Source: JBLNBN01 sp050260015 (GTDB lineage: Bacteria; Bacteroidota; Ignavibacteria; Kapaibacteriales; UBA2268). From it: a stretch of 64,000 nucleotides of DNA. The notes under the pieces were generated by a model. It ran no database searches. It had not been told where the DNA came from and saw only the letters and a program-made list of their open reading frames with translations. Shown piece by piece: positions 34,621 through 43,176 of this stretch (position 1 is the first letter of the stretch; each line of letters begins with the position of its first letter). Position numbers and translations under genes: made by a program. The stretch covers positions 82,032-146,031 of the forward strand of contig JBLNBN010000029.1 of NCBI GenBank assembly GCA_050260015.1, in the 5' to 3' direction.

Positions 34621-34753
34621 ATTTTTTTTTATATCGGCGATTTATGAATATTTGTTAGATTTCTCTTTGAGATTTGGCGGAATTATACTAAATTATATTC
34701 AAGTTATAACCTGTTGAAATTAATGTATCGCGTAGTTACAATAAGGAGGCTTT

Positions 34754-35425
34754 ATGAAGTTCACTATCGAAAATTCCCCCGTTTTTACGTATTTACGAGC
34801 CGACCTGGACTCCGGCGACCGCTTCCGCGGCGAGGCCGGGGCGATGCTTTCCATGTCGCCCACGATAGATCTGGAGGCAAAGAAAACTGGCGCCGGGATA
34901 TGGGGCGCGCTTAAAGTCGTCGCCGGCGGGGAATCCTTCTTTTCATCGCTTTTTACGGCCAGGCAGCCGGGCGAAGTCCTGCTGGCCCCCGTTACGCTTG
35001 GCGACATAATCCGCATCGATCTCGGCGGGGGAGAGGTATTCGCCCAGGGCGGCTCCTTCCTTGCAGGCGATGTTGGATTGGAAATTTCGACGAAGGGATC
35101 GCTTCGCTCCTTTATTGGCGGCGAAGGCCTGTTCTTGCAAAAGATCACGGGCGCCGGCCCGCTTTTCTTAAGCTCTTACGGAGCGATAATTGAGAGGCGG
35201 CTTACGGCCGGCGAACGCTACATAGTCGACACCGGGCATATGGTCGCCTTCGAAGGCGGGATCGAGTATAACATCAGGCGCGCCTCGAAAGGCATTTTCG
35301 CCACGATGGCCTCCGGCGAGGGGTTGGTAATTGAATTTTCCGGCCCTGGCAGGATCTGGATGCAGACGCGCAACCTGCCGGCCTTCGCTAGCATCCTCTC
35401 GAGGTATTTGCCCTCGAAGGGGTGA
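34754..35425 (+). CDS. AIM24/TIGR00266-family protein
   Basis: A 223-residue soluble protein made of repeated beta-strand units of the AIM24 (TIGR00266, tryptophan RNA-binding attenuator-like) fold. Typical pieces are FRGEAGAMLSMSPTIDLE near residue 25, GGESFFSSLFTA near 55, PGEVLLAP, GGSFLAGDVGLEIS near 97 and GRIWMQTRNL near the C-terminus. A strong AGGAGG ribosome binding site precedes the ATG. The family is widespread and has no settled bacterial function. It is a single gene, divergent from rex and converging on nadC. Confidence 0.88.
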   Translation: MKFTIENSPVFTYLRADLDSGDRFRGEAGAMLSMSPTIDLEAKKTGAGIWGALKVVAGGESFFSSLFTARQPGEVLLAPVTLGDIIRIDLGGGEVFAQGGSFLAGDVGLEISTKGSLRSFIGGEGLFLQKITGAGPLFLSSYGAIIERRLTAGERYIVDTGHMVAFEGGIEYNIRRASKGIFATMASGEGLVIEFSGPGRIWMQTRNLPAFASILSRYLPSKG

Positions 35426-35442
35426 ACTGCGGACTCGTTTGA

Positions 35443-36474
35443 TTAGAGAAATTCCATGTGGATCTCGGCGGCCTTTACGCTGTGCGTTAGAGCGCCAACG
35501 CTAATCGCGTCTATCCCCGTGGGAACGTATAATGCTACTGTTTCGAGGGTGACCCCGCCGCTCGTTTCAAGAAATATGTTTTCGCCGCCCTTACGCGCGC
35601 GAACGATTTCGACGACGCGGCGGGTGTCCTCCGGCGTAAAGTTGTCTATTAATATACCGTCGACTCCGCAGTCGAGAGCTTCGCGGAGCTGCTCGAAGTT
35701 GTCGACTTCCACCTGTACTGGAAGTTCTCCTATAGCGGAAAAGTCCGCGTTCTCAAGGCAGGCGTCGTCGAGCAGCGTAGTAATCGAACGGTTCGCTACT
35801 ATGGCCGCTTCGAACGCGCCGGGAGTTATATCGCCTGACATTACGAGCGGGCTTTCGTAAGCCATTGCGTCGGCTGCGTCGCCTCGCCCGGCGATCTCTA
35901 TCTTTAATTGTCTCGCGTTCTCTATCGCTTGCCGGATTCCGCCGGCTGCTTTGATGTGATTATCCTTTATCAGGAAGCCGCTCGAGAGGTCCAACCTATG
36001 ATTGTAACCGCCTCCGACCGTGACGGCGTACTTATCGAAGAGTCGAAGACCGGGAACGGTTTTCCTCGTGTCCAATATGCGCACGCCGTAGGGCTTCGCT
36101 ATTTCGACGTATTTAGAAGTATGCGTCGCGATGCCGCTCAGGCGCTGTATTAAGTTTAGCGCGACGCGTTCGCGGGCAAGCAGAACTCTCGCGCTTCCGC
36201 GGAAACGCGCTATTAGCCCGCCGTTCTCGAGACGAGCGCCGTCCTCGGCAATGAATTCGATTTCCCCGAACGCGGAAAAGATTTCCCTCAACGCGCTTGC
36301 GCCGGCAAAGACTACGGGCGCCTGCGCCGTGATCTCGGCCGCGGCGACGGCGGAGGCGGGAACCGTCGCGAGCGAAGTGACGTCGCATGCGGGGATGTCC
36401 TCCGCCAGGAATTCCTTAACTTTTGCGCGGACGTATTCCGCGGGGAGCGAGCGGTATTGAGCGTATTGAATCAT
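35443..36474 (-). CDS. nadC: Nicotinate-nucleotide pyrophosphorylase (quinolinate PRTase) NadC
   Basis: Converts quinolinate and PRPP to nicotinate mononucleotide, the third step of de novo NAD synthesis. Clear motifs are ALNLIQRLSGIATHTSKYV (~105), RILDTRKTVPGLRLFDKYAV (~132), GGGYNHR with SSGFLIKDNHIKAAGG (~154-179), VEVDNFEQL (~255), and LETSGGVTLETV near the C-terminus. At 343 residues it is about 55-60 longer than usual: residues ~191-250 form an insertion between the KDNH helix and the VEVD strand. It lies 3 bases downstream of nadA on the same strand, so they form an operon. Confidence 0.93.
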   Translation of the reverse strand: MIQYAQYRSLPAEYVRAKVKEFLAEDIPACDVTSLATVPASAVAAAEITAQAPVVFAGASALREIFSAFGEIEFIAEDGARLENGGLIARFRGSARVLLARERVALNLIQRLSGIATHTSKYVEIAKPYGVRILDTRKTVPGLRLFDKYAVTVGGGYNHRLDLSSGFLIKDNHIKAAGGIRQAIENARQLKIEIAGRGDAADAMAYESPLVMSGDITPGAFEAAIVANRSITTLLDDACLENADFSAIGELPVQVEVDNFEQLREALDCGVDGILIDNFTPEDTRRVVEIVRARKGGENIFLETSGGVTLETVALYVPTGIDAISVGALTHSVKAAEIHMEFL

Positions 36475-36477
36475 ATT

Positions 36478-37398
36478 TTACGATAGCTCCAGCATTCTTT
36501 CGAGCGGCTTAAGCGCGCGTAGCCTTAAGTCCTCGGTCATATTTAACTCCGGCTTGAGACTTTCCAGCGCGTCGGCCATTTTCTGCAGCGTGTTCAAGCG
36601 CATGTACGGGCATTCGTTGCAACTGCAGCCGCCCATGTTCGGAGCCGAATAAAATTTCTTTCCCGGCGCTTTCTTCTCAAGTTCGTGGATTATCCCGGGC
36701 TCGGTTAGGATTATAAATTCCTTATGCTCGCTCTCGAGAGCGCGTTTTATTATCGCGTTCGTCGAGCCGACAAAGTCCGCATAGTCCAGTATATTCGGCG
36801 GGCATTCGGGATGCGCAAGGATTTCGGCGTTCGGGCGCTCGCTCGTTAGCGAAATTATCGCCTGCTCTGAAAAATAATCATGCACCCGGCAGGAGCCGTT
36901 CCAAAGCTTCATCTGCCGACCGGTCTTTCTCATTAGCCAACTGCCTAGGTATTTATCCGGCGCGAAGAGAATGGGTCGATCCTGCGGGATCGAGCGGATG
37001 ATCTTTTCCGCGTTCGAGCTCGTTACGATTACGTCCGAAAGGGCCTTCGTCTCGGCCGTGCAATTAATGTAGCTGACGACGACATGGCCGGGATTGGCGT
37101 CGATCCATTTCTTAAATTCGTCGGCGGGGCAGCTGTCGGCGAGCGAGCAGCCGGCGTCCATGTCCGGCACAAGCACCGTTTTCGTCGGGTTCAGTATCTT
37201 CGCCGTTTCGGCCATAAAGTGCACGCCGCAGAATAGGATAACGTCGCTCGTCGCCTTTTTCGCCTGTTGGGCGAGCGCGAGCGAATCCCCCATAAAGTCC
37301 GCTATGTCCTGGATCTCCGGGTTTTGATAGTAATGCGCAAGAATTATCGCGTTGCGCTCTTTCCGCAATCTATTTATTTTTTCTACAGTCGTTTCCAT
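36478..37398 (-). CDS. nadA: Quinolinate synthase NadA
   Basis: A 306-residue [4Fe-4S] enzyme that condenses iminoaspartate with dihydroxyacetone phosphate to give quinolinate. Motifs include ILAHYYQNPEIQDIADFMGD near the N-terminus, the conserved YINCTAETKALSDVIVTSSNA, HPECPPNI, and the C-terminal GGCSCNECPYMR; the cluster cysteines are expected in the NCTAE, HPEC and NECP segments. I start at the ATG at 37398 (METTVEK), 8 codons inside a longer frame from 37422, because homologues begin there; no Shine-Dalgarno supports either. It precedes nadC; nadB is not in the operon. Confidence 0.93.
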   Translation of the reverse strand: METTVEKINRLRKERNAIILAHYYQNPEIQDIADFMGDSLALAQQAKKATSDVILFCGVHFMAETAKILNPTKTVLVPDMDAGCSLADSCPADEFKKWIDANPGHVVVSYINCTAETKALSDVIVTSSNAEKIIRSIPQDRPILFAPDKYLGSWLMRKTGRQMKLWNGSCRVHDYFSEQAIISLTSERPNAEILAHPECPPNILDYADFVGSTNAIIKRALESEHKEFIILTEPGIIHELEKKAPGKKFYSAPNMGGCSCNECPYMRLNTLQKMADALESLKPELNMTEDLRLRALKPLERMLELS

Positions 37399-37566
37399 TT
37401 TAGTCTTAATATAATTTATCAAATTAAATATAAGCCGCGCCCGTAAGGCAATGGCCGTAATTATCGCTAATTAATTTAATTGTGCGACGGTTTAATTGCA
37501 AAAATAATATAACTTTTTGGATATTTAAGACTAAAGCTTAATTTTAGAGCGTCTTAATCATTACTT

Positions 37567-38499
37567 ATGACAAAAGGAAAAATAGCGATAGCGGGCGGAA
37601 CGGGCTTTATCGGGCGCCGTTTAGCCGAAAGATTTCTCGAAGAGGGATACGAGATCTTAATCATTTCCCGTAGCGCCTCGGCGGAGCTGCCGTTTAATGC
37701 GAAAGTCGTCGCCTTCGACTCGAAATCGCCTTCGCAGGAGGCCGAACGCGAACTGGAAGGCTGCCTCGCGATCGTCAATTTGGCCGGGGCTTCGATAGCC
37801 GGGAAGCGATTGACGGACGAATACAAAAAAATCGTTCGCGCCAGCCGCGTGGACTATACCGCGGCGCTTTCCGATTTAATCAATTCGATGGAGCGTCCGC
37901 CGGGAATATTCGTTTCCGCCTCCGCCGTGGGAATATACGGTGAGCGCGGCGACGAAATACTGACTGAAAAATCAGAACCCGGAAGCGGGTTCCTGGAAGA
38001 CCTCTGCCGGGATTGGGAATTCGCGTCCCGAATCGCCGTTCGCTCAACCGCCGTATGCAATCCGCGCTTAGGAATAGTATTAGACGCGGAGGAAGGCTCG
38101 CTTCCGAAGCAATTAAAGCTGTTTAGATTGGGCTTGGGAGGCGTCCTCGCAAGCGGCGCGCAGTGGACGCCCTGGATACATATCGACGACGTCGTAGAGC
38201 TTTTCAAGACTTGCGTGGAGAAAAAATTATCCGGGGCCGTAAACGCGACCTCGCCCGAACCCGTTCGGAACGAACGCTTTACGGGAGCTTTAGCAAGGGC
38301 CTGCGGCATACCCGCGCTCCTGCCCGTTCCGAAGTTCGCTCTAAAACTTGCTTTGGGAGAGCTGGCTGAATACGTTTTGCAGAGTCAACGGGTAGTTCCC
38401 GAAATAGCTTTGGCTAACGGATTTAAGTTTAAATACGAAATTGTCGAGCCGGCGCTACAGGATATTGTAAATAGAAAACTTAAGGGAAAGATTCGATGA
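37567..38499 (+). CDS. TIGR01777-family SDR epimerase
   Basis: A 310-residue member of the extended short-chain dehydrogenase-like TIGR01777 family (YfcH-like). The Rossmann glycine motif is IAGGTGFIGRRLAERF at residue 6; NLAGASIAGKRLT near 73 and SASAVGIYGERGDEIL near 115 (with the YxxxR-like active segment) are typical, as is GGVLASGAQWTPWIHIDDVV near 190. The C-terminal DUF1731 part is seen as PVPKFALKLALGELAEYVLQSQRVVP. Its real substrate is unknown. It overlaps the next gene by 4 bases (ATGA). Confidence 0.88.
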   Translation: MTKGKIAIAGGTGFIGRRLAERFLEEGYEILIISRSASAELPFNAKVVAFDSKSPSQEAERELEGCLAIVNLAGASIAGKRLTDEYKKIVRASRVDYTAALSDLINSMERPPGIFVSASAVGIYGERGDEILTEKSEPGSGFLEDLCRDWEFASRIAVRSTAVCNPRLGIVLDAEEGSLPKQLKLFRLGLGGVLASGAQWTPWIHIDDVVELFKTCVEKKLSGAVNATSPEPVRNERFTGALARACGIPALLPVPKFALKLALGELAEYVLQSQRVVPEIALANGFKFKYEIVEPALQDIVNRKLKGKIR

Positions 38500-38864
38500 A
38501 TATCGACGACATTAGGACTACGTGCCTCGCGAAGCCTTACGCCACGGAGGATTTCCCGTTCGACGAGACTACGCTCGTCTTTCGGATAGGAGTTAAGGGA
38601 AAGATATTCGCGCTGACGGATCTAAACGACTCGCCTGCAAAAATCGCCCTGAAATGCGATCCCGAATACGCCGTGGAGCTTCGCGAACGCTACGAAGCCG
38701 TCCAGCCCGGCTGGCATCTCAACAAAAAGCATTGGAATACAATAGAGCTGGACGGCTCGATGCCGCGAAAGCTGATCGACGAGCTCGTCGAGCTGTCATA
38801 TCAACTGATATTTAACAGCTTAACAAAAAAGCAAAGGGAAGCTCTCCCGCCGCGGAAGGATTAA
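38496..38864 (+). CDS. MmcQ/YjbR-family protein
   Basis: A 122-residue protein of the YjbR/CyaY-fold family (MmcQ). The core motif, KCDPEYAVELRERYEAVQPGWHLNKKHWNTIEL, with AVQPGWHLNKKHWN near residue 68, is characteristic. Many members bind DNA and have a double-wing fold; function is not fixed. It overlaps the SDR gene by 4 bases and its last four bases overlap the end of the converging DinB-like gene. Confidence 0.88.
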   Translation: MNIDDIRTTCLAKPYATEDFPFDETTLVFRIGVKGKIFALTDLNDSPAKIALKCDPEYAVELRERYEAVQPGWHLNKKHWNTIELDGSMPRKLIDELVELSYQLIFNSLTKKQREALPPRKD

Positions 38865-39364
38865 AGCCCCGGCGAGGGGATGCCATACTGGGCCCATTCT
38901 TCCCGAGACGGCCCGTAAACCCCTACGACGGGCAGGCCTGCGAAGCGCATTAGGGCCGAGAGCTGACCGCGGTGGTGAGCCTGGTGCAATAAAGACTCGG
39001 ATAAGTATTTGCCCCGCTTCTGGGGCCTGCCCCAAACGACCGCTTCGCCTTCTAACGCGTCGTCGTTCCAATACGCGGAAACGCCTTTAAGCGCCGCGTA
39101 GGAGTATCCTCTATAGGCGTCGGCGATCTCTTTAGCGGTTTTGGGAACGTTTCCTATTTCAAATTCTGCGGGCAGCTCGGCTCCGCAGGCTTTCGCTATC
39201 TCGGCGGCGTTCCAAACGATGTGCCACGCCAAACCCGATATCGAATAGCCGCCTTCGAACGCGGTCGCGTCCAGCTTTTCGTCAGTAATTAAATTAAGCA
39301 GGGAGTGGGTGGACCTGGCGTCGCGCTCCCAATCAATTAGAAAATCTTCAACTTTTCTATACAT
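38861..39364 (-). CDS. DinB-like metal-binding four-helix protein
   Basis: A 167-residue member of the DinB/YfiT fold. Three likely metal-binding histidines are in AWHIVWN near residue 47 and LLHQAHHRGQLSALMRFAGL near 127-131, the usual H...HxxxH arrangement, and KGKYLSESLLHQAHHRGQ with LMRFAGLPVVGVYG is the C-terminal signature. Family members include glutathione- or bacillithiol-dependent transferases and damage-inducible proteins of unknown function. Its gene meets the YjbR-like gene tail to tail with a 4-base overlap. Confidence 0.82.
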   Translation of the reverse strand: MYRKVEDFLIDWERDARSTHSLLNLITDEKLDATAFEGGYSISGLAWHIVWNAAEIAKACGAELPAEFEIGNVPKTAKEIADAYRGYSYAALKGVSAYWNDDALEGEAVVWGRPQKRGKYLSESLLHQAHHRGQLSALMRFAGLPVVGVYGPSREEWAQYGIPSPGL

Positions 39365-39468
39365 TGCTTCCCCGGTATGATCGTATAAAACTAATTGATT
39401 AAAATCAAATAAAAAATCTATAAATCAGTGTAAGTTAATAACAAAGATAATAAATTCTATAAAGACCC

Positions 39469-40827
39469 ATGAAAGAAAAAACCGTTTACGAATGCACGGA
39501 ATGCGGAGCGCGCTCGACTCGCTGGCTGGGGCGCTGCCAGAATTGCGGCGCATGGAATTCGCTCGTCGAAACGACTGTCGCCGCAAGCGGCCCTAAAACG
39601 CAAAAGCCCCACGCGGCGACCCGTCCGCGGAGCAAAGTGTTTCGGTTGGGCGAGATAGACGCGGAGGCGAACTATCGTATAATTACCGGTATAAAGGAAC
39701 TGGACCGCGCTCTCGGAGGCGGGATCATTCCCGGTTCGCTCGTGCTAATCGGCGGGGACCCGGGCATAGGGAAATCGACCCTCTTGCTTCAAATGTGCGG
39801 TAGGCTTGAAAGCGAGAATCCGCTCTACGTTTCCGGCGAGGAATCGCTTCAGCAGATACGCTATCGGTCCTCGCGCATGACCGGCATATCCGATTCCATG
39901 CAATTGCTGGCGGAAACCGAGATCGAGCAAATCGAGGCGGTTATCCGCGGCACGGACTGCGGGCTCGTAATTATCGACTCCATTCAATCGGTTTACTCCT
40001 CCTACGTCGACTCCACGCCCGGCAGCGTTTCGCAGGTGCGCGAGTGCACTACGCGTTTTATGCAGATCGCCAAGCAAACCAATAAACCGATATTTATTGT
40101 CGGCCACGTAACGAAAGAGGGCGCCATAGCGGGGCCTAAAATGCTCGAGCACATGGTCGACACAGTCCTGCAGTTCGAGGGCGAGCGAACGTATTCCTAT
40201 AGAATAATGCGCGCTATAAAGAACAGGTTCGGCTCGACGAACGAAATAGGAATTTTCGAGATGGGCGAGGACGGCTTGCAGGAAGTGGCGAATCCCTCGG
40301 CAATATTTCTTGGAGGACGCGAGCAGGATGAATCCGGCGTGGCGATCGTCGCCTCGATCGAGGGCAGCCGGCCGATACTGCTCGAGGTGCAGGCGCTCGT
40401 CACCCCGACCAGCTACGGCATGCCCCAACGCACGGCGAACGGGTTCGACATGCGCCGCCTGCAGATGATCATCGCCGTGCTTGAAAAGCGGCTCGGCGTA
40501 GTCCTTCGCCATAGCGACGTATTCGTTAACGTCGCCGGGGGAGTCTACCTAAACGATCCTTCGGTCGATCTTGGGATCGCCGCCGCGCTCGTTAGTTCGC
40601 TGCGGGACGCTCCTATCGACGCAAAAACGGTAATAATCGGCGAGATCGGTCTAACGGGAGAGGTGCGACACGCGAGCGCGCTCGCGCAACGCCTTTCCGA
40701 AGCGGAAAAATTGGGATTCTCCCGCGCGATTGCCCCTAAAAGCTCTATGGGCAAGCTCCCGCGCAAATACGACTTGAACGTAACGCCAGTCGATAGAATT
40801 TCCGTCGCTCTCGCTCAAATAATTTAG
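39469..40827 (+). CDS. radA: DNA repair protein RadA
   Basis: A 452-residue DnaB-like branch-migration ATPase that processes recombination intermediates. The N-terminal C4 zinc finger is YECTECGARSTRWLGRCQNC; Walker A GDPGIGKST lies near residue 98, and the RadA-specific KNRFGS motif is in AIKNRFGSTNEIG near 248. The C-terminal Lon-like domain includes DVFVNVAGGVYLNDPSVDLG near 347 and GEIGLTGEVRHAS. It begins a plus-strand run of housekeeping genes (hypothetical, obgE, dtd, pyrF). Confidence 0.96.
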   Translation: MKEKTVYECTECGARSTRWLGRCQNCGAWNSLVETTVAASGPKTQKPHAATRPRSKVFRLGEIDAEANYRIITGIKELDRALGGGIIPGSLVLIGGDPGIGKSTLLLQMCGRLESENPLYVSGEESLQQIRYRSSRMTGISDSMQLLAETEIEQIEAVIRGTDCGLVIIDSIQSVYSSYVDSTPGSVSQVRECTTRFMQIAKQTNKPIFIVGHVTKEGAIAGPKMLEHMVDTVLQFEGERTYSYRIMRAIKNRFGSTNEIGIFEMGEDGLQEVANPSAIFLGGREQDESGVAIVASIEGSRPILLEVQALVTPTSYGMPQRTANGFDMRRLQMIIAVLEKRLGVVLRHSDVFVNVAGGVYLNDPSVDLGIAAALVSSLRDAPIDAKTVIIGEIGLTGEVRHASALAQRLSEAEKLGFSRAIAPKSSMGKLPRKYDLNVTPVDRISVALAQII

Positions 40828-40829
40828 CG

Positions 40830-40849
40830 GAAATAAAAATTTTTATTTC
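40830..40849. repeat. Perfect 20-base AT palindrome after radA
   Basis: The 20 bases from G40830 to C40849, centred on AAAAATTTTT, are identical on both strands and begin three bases after the radA stop codon. It may act as a weak hairpin terminator or a protein site. Confidence 0.6.
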
Positions 40850-40897
40850 TAAAATCGCCATAGTATATTAACAAAAAAAAATCTAACGGGCGGCGAA

Positions 40898-42190
40898 ATG
40901 TTTGAAACATTTATACAGGAAGAAGTCAGAAAATTAAGACGCGAGCTCGCCGGAGCCTCGGCGCAAATACATTTAAACGAAATAAATTCCATGAGCGGAT
41001 GGGCGAAGCCCTACAAGGCGTTTTTTTCCGCCGAGATCGGTTGGCAGGCCTATCGCTCGCTGGCCTTTATCGTCTCCAACCCGTATTTTAAGCTCGAAGG
41101 CGAGGATAGTTCGGAAGCTCTTGCTCTGCTGGCAAGAAAGCTAAAGGACAATGCGAAGTTTAGCCGCGAGGACGCCGAAAAGCTGCTCGAAAGCGCCGTG
41201 AAGATCCGGTTGAACTTCCTGCTGCGCCCGACGTTCACGCTCCGTCAAGCGCTTGCCGGCGGCGAATCCGGGAGGCTTGTCGAGGAATGCCGCCTGAAGC
41301 TCGCCTACCTGGACGACTACGCCGATATTCTTAAAGCGCTCCGCGAAAAGTTTAATTCGCTGGAAAAAGAACCCGCTAGTACTGGATTTATCACCTACGC
41401 GGAATTGAATTACTTCATAGAATCAATTTTCCGCGATATGGCCGTTAAGTTTAAAGGCGAAGACTACGTCCGGATGCTCGCTCCCGCGTTCGAATTCTTC
41501 GACCTGGACAAGGACGGCGCGCGCGCCATCCCTTCGGAGGCCGCGGTAATATTCTTCGAGGACGTCGGCTGGCGCGCGCATGCCAATCAATTGCGAAAGC
41601 TTGCAGGCGACATCCTAACCGAGGACGAATTGGAGGAGACGTTCTTCGAAGGCGCCATGCCCGAGTTCGCCCCTCCCCGCCCGGGGGGTAAGCCCGTCTA
41701 CCTGGAGTTCGACGCGCCGATCGCGGCGAACCCGGTAGAAAAGGAAACTACGCCCGACGCGGACAAGGACCAGAAAATCGACGACGAGCTGACCGACGAG
41801 GAACTGGGCGAAGCCCCGCTTGAGCCCGAAGGCGGCGATATTGGAGAAAAACCGTTCATTACCAGGTTCGAAAGCTCGGAAGACTTTTTAGGCCGCGCCG
41901 AGTTCGAGTACGAGCGTAACGACGCCGGGCAGAGCAAGGACGCGAGCTTCGACGACCTGATTAAAAATATTGAGGGAAGGATAAAACCGCCGGCCCACGC
42001 CTCCTCGGAAGAGGAGCTCGAGCATAAGAGCGCGAAAATAGAAGATATTAAAAACGAATTGCGAAGTTTGCTCTCGGATGACGAAGCTGAACCGGATTAT
42101 TCGGATTATTTAAAAGAAGCCGGTTCGAAAAAGCTTGATATAGGCGGCGAACGCGGCGAAGAAACTGACGAAAGGAAAGACCAGGAATGA
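40898..42190 (+). CDS. Hypothetical protein between radA and obgE
   Basis: A 430-residue soluble protein I do not recognise. The first ~250 residues are helical and well ordered in appearance; around residue 208 there is FDLDKDGARAIPSE, which recalls an EF-hand loop but is one residue too long and has no obvious partner. From ~275 on, the sequence is highly acidic and low in complexity (runs of Asp and Glu with Pro), ending in a charged tail. No signal peptide or membrane helix. It overlaps obgE by 4 bases (ATGA), so the two are translationally coupled and it is likely a real, expressed gene. Confidence 0.75.
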   Translation: MFETFIQEEVRKLRRELAGASAQIHLNEINSMSGWAKPYKAFFSAEIGWQAYRSLAFIVSNPYFKLEGEDSSEALALLARKLKDNAKFSREDAEKLLESAVKIRLNFLLRPTFTLRQALAGGESGRLVEECRLKLAYLDDYADILKALREKFNSLEKEPASTGFITYAELNYFIESIFRDMAVKFKGEDYVRMLAPAFEFFDLDKDGARAIPSEAAVIFFEDVGWRAHANQLRKLAGDILTEDELEETFFEGAMPEFAPPRPGGKPVYLEFDAPIAANPVEKETTPDADKDQKIDDELTDEELGEAPLEPEGGDIGEKPFITRFESSEDFLGRAEFEYERNDAGQSKDASFDDLIKNIEGRIKPPAHASSEEELEHKSAKIEDIKNELRSLLSDDEAEPDYSDYLKEAGSKKLDIGGERGEETDERKDQE

Positions 42191-43176
42191 AGTTTATAGA
42201 CATCGCAAAGATAAAAGTTAAAGCAGGGGACGGCGGCGACGGCCACTCCTCGTTCAGAAAGGAAAAATTCGTTCCTAAGGGCGGCCCGGACGGCGGCAAC
42301 GGCGGGCGCGGGGGCAATGTAATATTGCTGGCCGATCCGCATTTGAACACCCTACTCGATTTTAAATTTAAGAATTCCTACGAGGCCGAAGCGGGTCGCG
42401 AAGGCGGGAAGTCTAATAAGACGGGGAGATACGGAGAGAATTTAATAATCAAGGTACCGGTAGGCACGGAAGTTAAAAACGCCGAAACCGGGGACCTGAT
42501 CTGCGACCTGACCGAGCATTACCAGGAGTTTGTCGTCGCCCGCGGCGGCAACGGCGGGTTCGGTAACGCGGAGTTCGCCACGGCGACAAACCGCGCGCCG
42601 CGCCGCGCCAATCCCGGGCTTCCCGGCGACGAGTTGGATATTGTTTTAGAGCTTAAGCTCATCGCCGACATCGGCATAGTCGGCCTGCCCAACGTCGGCA
42701 AGTCCACGCTTATCTCCGTGATAAGCCAGGCTAAGCCTAAAATTGCCGACTACGAGTTTACTACGCTCGTGCCGAATCTGGGCATAGTCAAGATCGAGGA
42801 AGGGAAGAACTTCACCGTGGCGGATATCCCGGGCTTAATAGAAGGCGCTTCCGAAGGCAAGGGGCTGGGATTGCAATTCCTGCGGCACGTCGAGCGTTCC
42901 CGCGCTCTCGTGTTTTTGCTCGATTCGCTCTCGGAGGACCCGGCGGCGGATTATGAAACGCTCCGCAACGAATTGATAAAATACAATCCCGCTATGGACG
43001 AGAAACGCAAAATAATTTGCCTCTCGAGGATCGACGCAGTTCCCCCCGAAAGGCGCGAAGAGCTTCTCGCGATGAGAATAGCCGGGCAAGAGCCTATCGC
43101 GCTCTCCTCCGTCACCGGGGAAAGCGTTGAAAAGATTAAATTCCTCATGTGGAAATTAGTCGGCGAGGGAGCTTGA
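42187..43176 (+). CDS. obgE: GTPase ObgE/CgtA
   Basis: A 329-residue essential GTPase involved in 50S ribosome assembly and the stringent response. The glycine-rich Obg fold covers residues 1-157 (AGDGGDGHSSFRKEKFVPKG, GGPDGGNGGRGG), then the G domain with G1 GLPNVGKSTLIS near 165, G3 DIPGLIEGASEGKGLG near 212 and the FLRHVERSRALVFLLD segment. The G4 motif is LSRIDA (SRID in place of NKxD, serine replacing the usual Asn). The variable C-terminal domain is absent. It overlaps both neighbours, and dtd begins at its stop codon. Confidence 0.95.
   Translation: MKFIDIAKIKVKAGDGGDGHSSFRKEKFVPKGGPDGGNGGRGGNVILLADPHLNTLLDFKFKNSYEAEAGREGGKSNKTGRYGENLIIKVPVGTEVKNAETGDLICDLTEHYQEFVVARGGNGGFGNAEFATATNRAPRRANPGLPGDELDIVLELKLIADIGIVGLPNVGKSTLISVISQAKPKIADYEFTTLVPNLGIVKIEEGKNFTVADIPGLIEGASEGKGLGLQFLRHVERSRALVFLLDSLSEDPAADYETLRNELIKYNPAMDEKRKIICLSRIDAVPPERREELLAMRIAGQEPIALSSVTGESVEKIKFLMWKLVGEGA

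Noticed and set aside
34603..34621. Canonical Rex operator upstream of rex
   Set aside because: The half-sites are similar, but spacing differs by three bases from TTGTTAA-N4-TTAACAA; listed only as an inverted repeat.
40898..42190. EF-hand calcium-binding protein
   Set aside because: FDLDKDGARAIPSE has the Asp spacing of an EF-hand but the closing Glu is one residue late and no second hand is present, so I left the gene unnamed.
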